This document shows, piece after piece, positions 44,094-52,857 of a stretch of DNA of 64,000 nucleotides. The stretch covers positions 1,601,001-1,665,000 of the forward strand of contig NZ_CP030038.1 of the NCBI RefSeq assembly GCF_015291725.1. The letters run 5' to 3'. Below the pieces are notes generated by a model that searched no databases, was not told where the DNA came from, and worked only from the letters and a program-made list of their open reading frames with translations. Each line of letters begins with the position of its first letter. Position 1 is the stretch's first letter. The position numbers and the translations under genes are program-made. This stretch comes from Bradyrhizobium sp. CCBAU 51765 (GTDB lineage Bacteria; Pseudomonadota; Alphaproteobacteria; Rhizobiales; Xanthobacteraceae).

Positions 44094-44933
44094 ATGAATT
44101 CCAATGCAGATCTTTCGACAATTCTAGACCGCATTCTTGATACAGCGGCGGACAATCTCAGGATCGCAAAGACTCTCGTTCAAATGGGGCTTGATCCAAA
44201 CAACATCACCTACGACGCATTGTTTAATCGGCTGTTTGAAATTGTGTTGGCCAATATCACGCTCGCCAACATGTTCGCCTTGGTTGGCGCCATCTTCTTT
44301 GTCGCTACCTTGCTGATGCAGAGAATGGTGCCGCTGCGGGTCGCGAATATGGTCGGCTGTGCATTCTTTGTAATTTCTTGCGCGCTTTCCGGAAGCGTCG
44401 CCACCTTTCTGCTTTATCTGCTGCTGTTGCCAGTAAATGCCGTTCGCCTCCGTCAACTGCTCAAGCTCGTTAAGAAGGCACGTAACGCGACGCACGGTGA
44501 CAGGTCGATGGAATGGCTCAAACCATTTATGACCGAACGTAGATATCGCCGAGGCGACATACTATTCAGAAAGGGTGATGCCGCTACGGAAATGTTCCTC
44601 ACCGTCACCGGGAAATTTCTCGTCAAAGAAATCGGCGTCGAGCTTCCGCCAGGGCGTCTCATGGGAGAACTTGGCTTCCTCACGCCCAATAACCGACGAA
44701 CCGCAACGGTCGAGTGCATAGAAGACGGCCAAGTCCTGACCATAACTTATGAAAGGCTGTTTGAAATCTATTTTCAGAATGATCAGCAATTCGGCTATTA
44801 TATCCTCGTCCTGACCAGTCAGCGTCTCCTGGAAAACAACCAGCGCCTCCAGGAAAGTGTCTCGCGGCTGGAAGCAGCTCTTGCACAAGAGAAAGCGGCG
44901 CGACAAATGGCAGCCGCGCGCGGCACAGCTTGA
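44094..44933 (+). CDS. Membrane-anchored cyclic-nucleotide-binding protein (Popeye-like layout)
   Basis: 279 residues from the ATG at 44094 (AGGGG 8 nt upstream); the frame extends to 43944 without family character. N-terminal helical part (1-55), three hydrophobic segments (about 57-76, 82-97, 99-116), a basic linker, and a cNMP-binding domain (about 140-230): MTERRYRRGDILFRKGD, phosphate-binding cassette GELGFLTPNNRRTATV with E192 and R202. The last 45 residues form a coiled coil (QRLLENNQRLQESVSRLEAAL). No effector domain. GC content is well below the window average, suggesting recent acquisition. Function unknown; ligand could be cAMP or cGMP. Confidence 0.75.
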   Translation: MNSNADLSTILDRILDTAADNLRIAKTLVQMGLDPNNITYDALFNRLFEIVLANITLANMFALVGAIFFVATLLMQRMVPLRVANMVGCAFFVISCALSGSVATFLLYLLLLPVNAVRLRQLLKLVKKARNATHGDRSMEWLKPFMTERRYRRGDILFRKGDAATEMFLTVTGKFLVKEIGVELPPGRLMGELGFLTPNNRRTATVECIEDGQVLTITYERLFEIYFQNDQQFGYYILVLTSQRLLENNQRLQESVSRLEAALAQEKAARQMAAARGTA

Positions 44934-44998
44934 ATGGCATTGACTGCCATTGCTGGCACTGCCGTCGCCGCGCAGTGCTGCTCTCGCGACGCAACGAT

Positions 44999-45022
44999 GT
45001 CCGCTTGGGATCAAGAGCGGAC
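44999..45022. repeat. Short hairpin repeat GTCCGCT-AGCGGAC
   Basis: Perfect 7-bp arms, GTCCGCT at 44999-45005 and AGCGGAC at 45016-45022, with a 10-nt loop. This TGTCCGCTT...AAGAGCGGAC module recurs between genes in Bradyrhizobium. It lies upstream of the four-helix membrane protein and argues against starting that gene at 44934. Confidence 0.6.
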
Positions 45023-45101
45023 TCGTCGACCGCCCATCTCCTTCGAGCACCGCCACTCTTCACCGAACAACTTTAGTATTTACTTATTTCGGCAACATAC
45101 T

Positions 45102-45560
45102 ATGGGTGCATTTTCAATCGAGCGATTCATACTCGCAATGCTGCCATACCCTGATAGTCCTGCCATTCCGCGCTTCGTTGCAGGCACATTATTCTTCCCT
45201 TTGATCTACGGAGGCATGATCAAATATTTCGAGCGACGGCTCCTTTTTGGGCAGGCTTATCTGATAGCATTGGTCGCTCATATCTTTTTGGCCGCGTTAC
45301 TTTTCACATATGGTTTTGCTAGTTCGCAGATTGGCATTCCTCCACTGTTAGACGGATTGGCGAATCTCGCGTTGGTCGCGCTCTGGGCATTGATGGTCAC
45401 ACGGCTCGCGGCGAACTACGGCTTAAAAAAAGAAGGAAGGCTCGGCCTTGGAGCCAAGGTGGTTCTTGCAACAATCGTAGTAATGCTTGCTTTCATCGTC
45501 GCCCTGGCCAGTCTCAACTTACTCATTGGAGCGGACATCTTCTCGTGGCTACGTAGGTGA
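45102..45560 (+). CDS. Four-helix integral membrane protein, unrecognised
   Basis: 152 residues from the ATG at 45102; an earlier in-frame start at 44934 would translate through the hairpin repeat and is rejected. Four hydrophobic segments: RFVAGTLFFPLIYGGMI, YLIALVAHIFLAALLFTYGF, LLDGLANLALVALWALMVT and VVLATIVVMLAFIVALASLNLLIG. No motif recognised. Base composition is as AT-rich as the neighbouring cNMP-binding gene, and the two are on one strand 168 bp apart, so they may form a functional pair. Confidence 0.6.
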   Translation: MGAFSIERFILAMLPYPDSPAIPRFVAGTLFFPLIYGGMIKYFERRLLFGQAYLIALVAHIFLAALLFTYGFASSQIGIPPLLDGLANLALVALWALMVTRLAANYGLKKEGRLGLGAKVVLATIVVMLAFIVALASLNLLIGADIFSWLRR

Positions 45561-45680
45561 TGCGGCTCGATGCAGCTGCAAACGGGGGTCCGCTCAGGGT
45601 CACAGGCAGTAGTGCTCTGGCCGATCAGCAGATTTCCGCTCGGCCTTCGGTGGGCCGACATTCCTTTATGGGTCCACCGC

Positions 45681-46319
45681 CTACCGCTTCCGCTTCGCCG
45701 CCGGCTTCGTCGTCTTGGCTCCGCGCGCCTTGGCCTTGCCGGGCGGCGGCACGCGCAAGCCGTCGACGAACACGTCGAGCAGGCGCAGCGCCGTCGCCTG
45801 CCAGCCGGGCTGGTCGTGCACGTAGCACATGCCGAAGAAGGCGCGCAGCAGATCCTCCGGGCTGATGTCGGCCCGCATCTCGCCAGCTGCGGCCGCTCGC
45901 TCCAGCAGCGAGCCGATCGCTTTGGTCAGACGCTCGAAGGAGAAGGCATGCAGCTCCGACCCGCTCTGCACCGCGAGCGCCAGCGCCGCCATCATTCCCT
46001 TTTTGGTCGCAACAAACTCGACCCCCGAGCGCAGCCAGCGTCGCAGCGCCTCGACCGGATCCTTGGCATTCTTCAACTGCTCGGCAAGCTCGCTGAGCTG
46101 CTCGACCTCGCGGCGGTACACCGCCTCGAACAAGGCCTCGCGCGTCGGAAAATGCCGATACAGCGTGCCGATGCCGACCCCGGCGCGCTTCGCCACCGCT
46201 TCCAGGCTCGCCTCCGAACCGCCCGCATTGAACACCAGCTTGGCCGCTTCGAGCACGCGCTCGCGGTTGCGCACGGCGTCGGCGCGGGGTTTTCGGGTCT
46301 GGTCGGTGTGGTCGTCCAT
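45681..46319 (-). CDS. TetR-family transcriptional regulator
   Basis: 212 residues from the ATG at 46319 (ATG 46328 possible). N-terminal HTH: RERVLEAAKLVFNAGGSEASLEAVAKRAGVGIGTLYRHFPTREALFEAVY. C-terminal ligand domain with a basic tail (KAKARGAKTTKPAAKRKR). Divergent from the molybdenum hydroxylase operon and likely its repressor; an inverted repeat AATCTA-N14-TAGATT lies directly at its 5' end. Confidence 0.9.
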   Translation of the reverse strand: MDDHTDQTRKPRADAVRNRERVLEAAKLVFNAGGSEASLEAVAKRAGVGIGTLYRHFPTREALFEAVYRREVEQLSELAEQLKNAKDPVEALRRWLRSGVEFVATKKGMMAALALAVQSGSELHAFSFERLTKAIGSLLERAAAAGEMRADISPEDLLRAFFGMCYVHDQPGWQATALRLLDVFVDGLRVPPPGKAKARGAKTTKPAAKRKR

Positions 46320-46326
46320 GCCGCGC

Positions 46327-46352
46327 AATCTAGATCACGAATTGGTTAGATT
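46327..46352. promoter_or_regulatory. Inverted repeat, candidate TetR operator
   Basis: AATCTA (46327-46332) and TAGATT (46347-46352) are exact reverse complements 14 bp apart, within the 250-bp divergent promoter region and only 8 bp from the tetR start codon. Size and place fit a TetR-family autoregulatory site; binding is inferred. Confidence 0.45.
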
Positions 46353-46572
46353 GAACCCTTGCCGGACCCGTGCAGGGCTGCATCGCGTTGGGGACGCACG
46401 CGCTTTTGACGAATTCCAGATTTTTCCGTACCGCCCTTGTTAAACGGAGGCTGCCTCCGTATCTTCGGTCGAGCGTCGGCCCGCATCGTGTTCGGGCGGC
46501 GCGGTATCGACGGCGGCCACGGAGGTGGCGCGCTGCGCGATGACTCATGTCCATATCTGATCGGAGCCTTGT

Positions 46573-47070
46573 ATGAACCACTCCATCAGCCTCACCGTGA
46601 ACGGTGCGCGGCGCGATTTCGTCCTCGACGATCCGCGCGTCACGCTGCTCGATCTCCTGCGTGAGCGCCTCGATCTGACCGGAACCAAGAAGGGATGCGA
46701 CCGCGGCCAGTGCGGCGCCTGCACCATCCTCGTCGACGGCAAGCGCATCAATTCCTGCCTCGCGCTCGCCATCAGCCACGACGGCGCCGACATCCTCACC
46801 ATCGAAGGCGTCGCGCGCGGCGACCAGCTTCATCCCGTGCAAGCCGCCTTCATCGCCCATGACGGTTTTCAATGCGGCTTCTGCACGCCCGGCCAGATCA
46901 TGAGCGCCATCGGCATGATCAGCGAGGCGCAGGCCGGCAACGATCCCGAACGCATCCGCGAATGCATGAGCGGAAATCTCTGCCGCTGTGGCGCCTATGC
47001 CGGCATCGTCGATGCGGTGCTGGAGGCGCAAGGACATATGGAAGAATCCAATCAGAGGCGCTCCGCATGA
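46573..47070 (+). CDS. 2Fe-2S subunit of a molybdenum hydroxylase (PaoA/YagT-like)
   Basis: 165 residues. Plant-type ferredoxin cluster GCDRGQCGACTILVDGKRINSC and the C-terminal helical [2Fe-2S] domain with CGFCTPGQIM and CRCGAY. No signal peptide, unlike E. coli PaoA, so the complex may be cytoplasmic. Its stop overlaps the next gene (ATGA). First gene of a three-subunit xanthine dehydrogenase-family operon. Confidence 0.93.
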   Translation: MNHSISLTVNGARRDFVLDDPRVTLLDLLRERLDLTGTKKGCDRGQCGACTILVDGKRINSCLALAISHDGADILTIEGVARGDQLHPVQAAFIAHDGFQCGFCTPGQIMSAIGMISEAQAGNDPERIRECMSGNLCRCGAYAGIVDAVLEAQGHMEESNQRRSA

Positions 47071-48122
47071 AGCCGTTCGATTATGTCAGGCCCGCCACGG
47101 TCGCAGAGGCCGTTGCCGCCGCCGCTCTGCCGGGCGCCGTTTTTCTTGCCGCCGGAACCAACCTGCTCGATCTGATGAAGGGCGGCGTCAGCCGTCCGGA
47201 CCGCCTGGTCGACGTCACGCATCTCGATGGCCTCGATCAGATCGAGCGTCTCCCCGACGGCAGTGTGCGTATCGGCGCACTCGTCAGCAACGCCGATCTC
47301 GCGCACGATGCGGACTTCGCAAGGTCCTATCCCGCCGTCGCCGAGGCCCTGCTCTCCGGCGCGTCGGCTCAGTTGCGCAACGCCGCAACCGTCGGCGGCA
47401 ATCTGCTGCAGCGGACACGCTGCGCGTATTTCTACGACACCGCCAGCCGCTGCAACAAGCGCGAGGCCGGCAGCGGCTGCGACGCTCGCGACGGCGAGAA
47501 CCGCAGCCATGCCGTACTCGGCTGGAGCGAGAACTGCATCGCCACGCATCCGTCCGACTTCGGCGTGCCGCTGATCGCGCTCGACGCCGTCGTCGAGATC
47601 GAGGGCAGGGGCGGCCGGCGCGAGATCGCGCTGGATGAACTGCACCGCCTGCCGGGCGATGCGCCCGAACGCGAGTCCGCGCTCGAGCCCGGCGACCTCA
47701 TCGTCGCGGTGCGCCTGCCGCCGGCGGCGCGCGCGTTTGCGTCGCATGCGCGCTATCTGAAGGTGCGCGAGAGAACGTCTTATGCCTTCGCCATCGTCTC
47801 GGCGGCCGCCGCTCTGCGGATCGAGAACGGCAAGATCGCGGAGGCGCGGCTTGCACTCGGTGGTGTCGCCGCAAAGCCCTGGCGCGCTCGCGCAGCGGAG
47901 GACGTGCTCAGGAACGTTGCGCCCACGGCCGACGCGTTCCAGGAGGCGGCCTGGCGGGCGCTCGAGGGCGCAAAACCGTCCGGCGACAATGCCTTCAAGA
48001 TCGAGCTCGCGCGCCGCATCGTCGTGCGCGCGCTGCTACTCGCCGCCGCCGGCACGCCTGCGCGTATCCCCGCGCTGCCGGCTTCTCCCTTTGCCGCGAC
48101 CTCCGGAGCCATCCATGCCTGA
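47067..48122 (+). CDS. FAD-binding subunit of a molybdenum hydroxylase (PaoB/YagS-like)
   Basis: 351 residues from the ATG at 47067 (overlap with the upstream stop). FAD-binding LAAGTNLLDLMKGG and QLRNAATVGGNLLQRTRC. The Cys-rich insert CAYFYDTASRCNKREAGSGC matches the extra [4Fe-4S]-binding loop of the PaoB type, which is absent from ordinary xanthine dehydrogenases. CO-dehydrogenase flavoprotein C-terminal domain follows. Overlaps the next gene by 8 nt. Confidence 0.92.
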   Translation: MKPFDYVRPATVAEAVAAAALPGAVFLAAGTNLLDLMKGGVSRPDRLVDVTHLDGLDQIERLPDGSVRIGALVSNADLAHDADFARSYPAVAEALLSGASAQLRNAATVGGNLLQRTRCAYFYDTASRCNKREAGSGCDARDGENRSHAVLGWSENCIATHPSDFGVPLIALDAVVEIEGRGGRREIALDELHRLPGDAPERESALEPGDLIVAVRLPPAARAFASHARYLKVRERTSYAFAIVSAAAALRIENGKIAEARLALGGVAAKPWRARAAEDVLRNVAPTADAFQEAAWRALEGAKPSGDNAFKIELARRIVVRALLLAAAGTPARIPALPASPFAATSGAIHA

Positions 48123-50376
48123 GCTCAACCTGACCAGCGCGCCCGCCCATCTCAGGCACGGCTCGAACATCGGCCAGCCGCTGACCCGCCGTGACGGCGT
48201 CCTCAAGGTCACGGGGCGAGCGACCTATGCCGCCGACAATCATCCGCCCGGGATGCTGTTCGCGGTGATCGCCGTGTCCAGCATCGCGCGCGGCCGCGTG
48301 ACTTCGCTCGATGTCGCCGCCGCCAAGCGCCATCCTGGCGTCGTCGACGTCATGACGCCGGACCACAAGCCGCAGCTCGCGATCGATCCGGAGATCAAGA
48401 CCAATCCGTTCGTGTTCCGTATGGACGCCTTGCACAGCAAGGAGGTCCGCTACGCCAACCAGCCCATCGCGGTCGTGATCGCGGAAACGCTGGAGGCGGC
48501 GACGGAAGGCGCGGCGCTGCTGGCGCCCCGTTACGAGACCCTGCCTCCGCTGGTCGGCCTCGATGCCGGCGAGAGCTTCGTGCCGCCGGTCGTTGGTGTC
48601 GGCAACCCCGCCGAAAGTCACCACGGCGATGTCGAGGCGGGCCTTGCCTCGGCCGAGAAGCGGATCGACGCGACTTACGAGACGCCGCCGCAATATCACA
48701 ACGCGATGGAGCCGCATGCGATCGTGGTTCAATGGGACGGCGACAGGCTGTCCGTGGACATGCCGACCCAGGGTCTGATGCTGTCGCTGGCGCGCATTGC
48801 CGAACTGTTCGGCATCGCGCACGACAAGATCCACATTCGCAGTCCCTTCCTCGGCGGCGGCTTCGGCTCCAAGGGGCTGATGGGCGGTCCGCCCGTCCTC
48901 GGTATCATGGCCGCCAAGCTGGTCGGCAGGCCGATCAAGCTGGTGTTGCGTCGTGAGCAGATGTACGGCCCGGTCGGCCATCGCGCGCCGACGCGACAGC
49001 GCCTGCGCATCGGCGCAGACGCCGAGGGACGTCTGACCGCGCTCGATCACCATGCGCGGACGGTGTCGAGCACGTTCGACGATTTCTACGAGCCCGCCGC
49101 TGATGCCTCGCACACGCTCTACGCGGCGCCCGCGATCCGCACCTCGCATGACGCCGTGCGCGTCAACACCGGCACGCCGCTGTTCATGCGCGCGCCGGGA
49201 GAGGCGACCGGCTCGATCACACTGGAGAGCGCGATCGACGAGATGGCCTGGGCCTGCGGCATGGATCCGCTGGCCTTCCGCCTCAAGAACTACGCCGAGG
49301 TCGAGCCGATGACGGGCAGACCGTTCTCCTCCAAGGCACTGCGGGCCTGTTACGAACAGGGCGCAGCGCGCTTCGGCTGGGCGAAGCGTTCGCTCCGGCC
49401 GCGGCAGATGCGCGACGATGCCGGCCTGCTGGTCGGCTGGGGCATGGGCACGGCGACCTTCCCGGCGCTGATGTTCCAGGCCGAAGCCCGGGCGGCGATC
49501 CGCCGCGACGGTTCCGGCGTCATGGAGATCGGCGCGCATGACATGGGGCAGGGCGCCTGGACGGCGCTCGCCCAGATCGCGGCCGACGGTCTCGGCCTCG
49601 ATGTCGACCGCGTCGAGTTCAAGGCGGGGACATCCGACCTGCCGGATGCCGGCATCGCCGGCGGCTCGGCGCACACGGCCACCGCCGGTGCCGCGATCCA
49701 CAGTGCCGGAGCGGCCGTGATTGCCAGGCTCGCCGATCTCGCCACCAATGACGAACGCTCACCGCTGTTCGGCGCCGGCAATGCCGGCGTGATCGCGCGC
49801 GATGGCAGGCTGATCCGTCGTGACGACGAGAGCCGCGGCGAGAGCTATTCCGAGATCCTCGCGCGCGCCGGCGTCGCCGAGGTCGAGGCGCGCGGCACCG
49901 GCGCGCCGAACCCTGCCGCTATGGAGGAATATGCGATGCACGCCCACGGCGCGGTGTTCGCGGAAGTGAAGGTCGATCCCGATCTCGGCCAGGTCCGCGT
50001 CACCCGCATGGTCGGCGCCTTCGCGGCCGGGCGTATCGTCAATCCGCGCATGGTGCAGAGCCAGCTGTTCGGCGGCATGATCTGGGGCATGTCGTTCGCG
50101 CTGCACGAGGAGGCCATCACCGACCGGCGCAGCGGACGGATCATGAATGCCAATCTCGGCGAGTACCACATCCCGGTGAACGCCGACGTGCCGCCACTCG
50201 ACGTCATCACGGTCGAGGAGCACGATCCGCATGTGAACGCGCTCGGCATCAAGGGCGTCGGCGAGATCGGCATCACCGGCAGCGCCGGTGCGGTCGCCAA
50301 CGCGGTCTGGCACGCGACCGGCGTGCGCGTCCGCCGCTTTCCGATCCAGATCGAGGAGTTGCTGACGCAGCTTTGA
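48115..50376 (+). CDS. Molybdopterin-binding large subunit, xanthine dehydrogenase family (PaoC/YagR-like)
   Basis: 753 residues from the ATG at 48115. Motifs: TGRATYAADNHPPGMLF, MEPHAIVVQWDG, SPFLGGGFGSKG, GEATGSITLESAIDEMA and near the C-terminus IKGVGEIGITGSAGAVANAV, in which the Glu is the catalytic base of the family. With the two upstream subunits it should form a heterotrimeric molybdenum aldehyde oxidoreductase. Substrate unknown; PaoABC oxidises aromatic aldehydes in E. coli. No XdhC-like maturation gene is nearby. Confidence 0.92.
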   Translation: MPELNLTSAPAHLRHGSNIGQPLTRRDGVLKVTGRATYAADNHPPGMLFAVIAVSSIARGRVTSLDVAAAKRHPGVVDVMTPDHKPQLAIDPEIKTNPFVFRMDALHSKEVRYANQPIAVVIAETLEAATEGAALLAPRYETLPPLVGLDAGESFVPPVVGVGNPAESHHGDVEAGLASAEKRIDATYETPPQYHNAMEPHAIVVQWDGDRLSVDMPTQGLMLSLARIAELFGIAHDKIHIRSPFLGGGFGSKGLMGGPPVLGIMAAKLVGRPIKLVLRREQMYGPVGHRAPTRQRLRIGADAEGRLTALDHHARTVSSTFDDFYEPAADASHTLYAAPAIRTSHDAVRVNTGTPLFMRAPGEATGSITLESAIDEMAWACGMDPLAFRLKNYAEVEPMTGRPFSSKALRACYEQGAARFGWAKRSLRPRQMRDDAGLLVGWGMGTATFPALMFQAEARAAIRRDGSGVMEIGAHDMGQGAWTALAQIAADGLGLDVDRVEFKAGTSDLPDAGIAGGSAHTATAGAAIHSAGAAVIARLADLATNDERSPLFGAGNAGVIARDGRLIRRDDESRGESYSEILARAGVAEVEARGTGAPNPAAMEEYAMHAHGAVFAEVKVDPDLGQVRVTRMVGAFAAGRIVNPRMVQSQLFGGMIWGMSFALHEEAITDRRSGRIMNANLGEYHIPVNADVPPLDVITVEEHDPHVNALGIKGVGEIGITGSAGAVANAVWHATGVRVRRFPIQIEELLTQL

Positions 50377-50384
50377 GGCAAAAG

Positions 50385-50411
50385 GGCGGGGCGAGATCTT
50401 CTCGCTCCGCC
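50385..50411. terminator. Hairpin between convergent genes
   Basis: GGCGG-G-GCGAG (50385-50395) pairs with CTCGC-T-CCGCC (50401-50411), loop ATCTT. Located between the large-subunit gene and the small minus-strand gene. Confidence 0.6.
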
Positions 50412-50419
50412 GCGCCTCG

Positions 50420-50572
50420 TCAATGCAGCTTTTTCCGGAGCGCCTTCAGCGCCTCTCGCTGCATCGCGATGTATTCGGCGATGACCTTGCGCAGCTCGCG
50501 CGAATGGAGCTTGTCGGCGTCGCGCTGGACTTCGTCGAGCGCAGCTTCTGCATTGGCGAGCGTGATCTTCAT
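50420..50572 (-). CDS. 50-aa coiled-coil small protein
   Basis: Minus-strand frame from ATG 50572 to TGA at 50420, too short for usual ORF cut-offs. The peptide starts MKITLANAEAALDEVQRDAD and ends LKALRKKLH; it is strongly charged, with Leu/Ala spacing of one long helix (helical hairpin likely). Codon third positions are GC-rich as in real genes here. A weak AGGG lies upstream of the ATG. No family recognised. Confidence 0.55.
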   Translation of the reverse strand: MKITLANAEAALDEVQRDADKLHSRELRKVIAEYIAMQREALKALRKKLH

Positions 50573-50761
50573 ATGCGAGCCCTGTTACGACGCGGCCCCC
50601 GGCGTGCCTGGGACACCGGGCGATAACCTCAGCAGCTTTTGCGCCAGGCTGTTCGGCTACGGTTCGCAAATATATAGCGGTGCGGCCCGGGGAAATTGAG
50701 ATGGCTCAAGCTCCGTAAGAAACCGGTGACTCCGTAAGAGTCCGGATACCCTATCGCGCCT

Positions 50762-51310
50762 TCAAAACGTCGGCGGCGTGCAGGCCGAGATCACTTCGCA
50801 GGGCTTGCCGCCGACGCAGCGGAAGCGATGCGGCCGGCGGCTCTCGAAATAATAGGCATCGCCGGGATTGAGGATGCGGCGCTCGTCCTCGACGGTGACC
50901 TCGAGCTTGCCCGAGATCACGATGCCGCCTTCCTCGCCGTCATGGACGAGATGCACGCGGCCGGTGTCGCTGCCGGGTTCGTAGCGCTCCTTCAGGATCT
51001 GCAGGCTGCGGCCGAACAGATTGTCGCCGACCTGCCGATACGAGATCGGCTTCTTGCCGACTTCAGTGAGTTCCTCGGCGCGGTAGAAGATCTTGCGCCT
51101 CGATTCCGGCTCCAGCGCGAAGAACTCGGCGAGCCCCATCGGGATGCCGTCGAGGATGCGCTTGAGCGCACCGACCGACGGGTTCATCTGGTTGGATTCG
51201 ATCAGCGAGATCGTCGAATTGGTGACGCCGGCGCGCTTGGCGAGCTCGCGCTGCGACAGCTTGTGGCGCGCCCGGATGAATCGCAGCCGTCCACCGATGT
51301 CGACGCTCAT
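50762..51310 (-). CDS. XRE-cupin transcriptional regulator (PuuR-like)
   Basis: 182 residues from the ATG at 51310 (the frame continues to 51367 without HTH character). HTH: RLRFIRARHKLSQRELAKRAGVTNSTISLIESNQMNPSVGALKRIL; C-terminal cupin: EEGGIVISGKLEVTVEDERRILNPGDAYYFESRRPHRF. This architecture is that of PuuR-type regulators of polyamine and amino-acid catabolism. It is divergent from the aminotransferase gene with 148 bp between, containing CGGTT-CCGA-AACCG at 51410-51423 as a weak operator candidate. Confidence 0.9.
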   Translation of the reverse strand: MSVDIGGRLRFIRARHKLSQRELAKRAGVTNSTISLIESNQMNPSVGALKRILDGIPMGLAEFFALEPESRRKIFYRAEELTEVGKKPISYRQVGDNLFGRSLQILKERYEPGSDTGRVHLVHDGEEGGIVISGKLEVTVEDERRILNPGDAYYFESRRPHRFRCVGGKPCEVISACTPPTF

Positions 51311-51458
51311 GCCCCTGGCCCCTGTTGCAGGTGTTGCGGATCGCGCAAATATGGACCGGAGGGCCAAGTCGAATCAATGGCTTGCAGGTCACCAGAAAAG
51401 GACTTGTTGCGGTTCCGAAACCGTGTCTCACCTATTGGGTCAGCACAGGAGCGCGGCC

Positions 51459-52787
51459 GTGACCCTTCATCAGATTCCGAACACCATCAAGACCGATTCG
51501 TACTGGATGCCGTTCACGGCCAACCGGCAGTTCAAGAAGTCGCCGCGTCTGTTCTCCTCGGCCGAGGGCATGTACTACACCAGCGTCGATGGCCGCCAGG
51601 TGATCGACGGCTCCGCCGGCCTCTGGTGCGTCAATGCCGGCCACGGCCGCAAGCAGATCGCCGCCGCCGTCGAGCGGCAGCTGATGACGCTGGACTTCGC
51701 GCCGTCGTTCCAGATGGGCCATCCGCTGGCGTTCGACTTCGCCGAGCGGCTCGCCGAGGTCGCGCCGAAGGGCCTCGACCGCGTCTTCTTCACCAACTCC
51801 GGCTCCGAGTCGGTCGACACCGCGCTGAAGATCGCGCTTGCCTATCACCGCGCCAACGGCCAGGCGAGCCGCACCCGCCTGATCGGCCGCGAGCGCGGCT
51901 ATCACGGCGTCGGCTTCGGCGGCACCTCGGTCGGCGGCATGGTTGCCAACCGCCGCGCCTTCACCACCCTCTTGCCGGGCGTCGATCACATCCGCCACAC
52001 CCATGATCTCACCCGCAACGCCTTCGCCAAGGACCTGCCCGAGCATGGCGCCGAGCTCGCCGACGATCTCGAGCGTCTGGTCGCCCTGCATGGCGCGGAG
52101 ACGATCGCCGCCGTCATCGTGGAGCCGGTGCCGGGCTCGACCGCGGTGCTGCCGCCGCCGAAGAACTATCTCCAGCGCCTGCGCGCGATCTGCGACAAGC
52201 ACGGCATCCTGCTGATCTTCGACGAGGTCATCACCGGCTTCGGCCGCCTCGGCACGCCGTTCGCCGCCAACTTCTTCGGCGTCACGCCGGACCTGATGAC
52301 GACCGCCAAGGGTATCACCAACGGGACCGTGCCCTGCGGCGCGGTGTTCGCCAGCCGCAAGATCTACGACGGCATGATGAACGGCCCGGAGAACCAGATC
52401 GAGCTGTTCCACGGCTACACCTATTCGGCGCATCCGGTCGCGTGTGCCGCGGGCATCGCGACTCTCGACATCTACAAGGACGAGGGCCTGCTCACGCGCG
52501 GTGCCTCGCTCGCCGAATACTGGCGCGATGCGCTGCATTCGCTGAAGGGTCTGCCGAACGTCGTCGACATCCGCAACTGCGGCCTGATGGGCGCGGTCGA
52601 GCTTGCACCGCGTGACGGCGCGGTCGGTGCACGCGGCTACGACATGCTGGTCGAATGCTTCAACAGCGGCCTCTACCTTCGCACCGGCGGCGACTCCGTT
52701 GCGATGTCGCCCCCGCTCATCGTCGAGAAGAGCCATATCGACCAGATGGTCTCGATCCTCGGCGACGCCATCAAGAAGGTGGCCTGA
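51459..52787 (+). CDS. Class III omega-aminotransferase (beta-alanine/omega-amino acid:pyruvate type)
   Basis: 442 residues from a GTG at 51459 with AGGAG 9 nt upstream; the frame upstream to 51093 overlaps the divergent regulator and is rejected. Class III signatures: MPFTANRQFKKSPR, VFFTNSGSESVDTALKIAL, RERGYHGVGFGGTSVGG, LLIFDEVITGFGRLG and PLP-binding Lys284 in MTTAKGITNG. Such enzymes transaminate beta-alanine, putrescine-derived or aromatic amines to pyruvate. The downstream dehydrogenase and the PuuR-like regulator point to amine or amino-acid catabolism. Confidence 0.92.
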   Translation: MTLHQIPNTIKTDSYWMPFTANRQFKKSPRLFSSAEGMYYTSVDGRQVIDGSAGLWCVNAGHGRKQIAAAVERQLMTLDFAPSFQMGHPLAFDFAERLAEVAPKGLDRVFFTNSGSESVDTALKIALAYHRANGQASRTRLIGRERGYHGVGFGGTSVGGMVANRRAFTTLLPGVDHIRHTHDLTRNAFAKDLPEHGAELADDLERLVALHGAETIAAVIVEPVPGSTAVLPPPKNYLQRLRAICDKHGILLIFDEVITGFGRLGTPFAANFFGVTPDLMTTAKGITNGTVPCGAVFASRKIYDGMMNGPENQIELFHGYTYSAHPVACAAGIATLDIYKDEGLLTRGASLAEYWRDALHSLKGLPNVVDIRNCGLMGAVELAPRDGAVGARGYDMLVECFNSGLYLRTGGDSVAMSPPLIVEKSHIDQMVSILGDAIKKVA

Positions 52788-52857
52788 TAATTGCTCTCGC
52801 CGTTGCGAGTTGTTTCCTTGCAGCGGCGAGCGTGATGCCGCGGGAGTTTGACGAAGC

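Noticed and set aside
44934..45101. N-terminal extension of the four-helix membrane protein
   Set aside because: Would translate through the GTCCGCT hairpin repeat and has no hydrophobic or conserved character.
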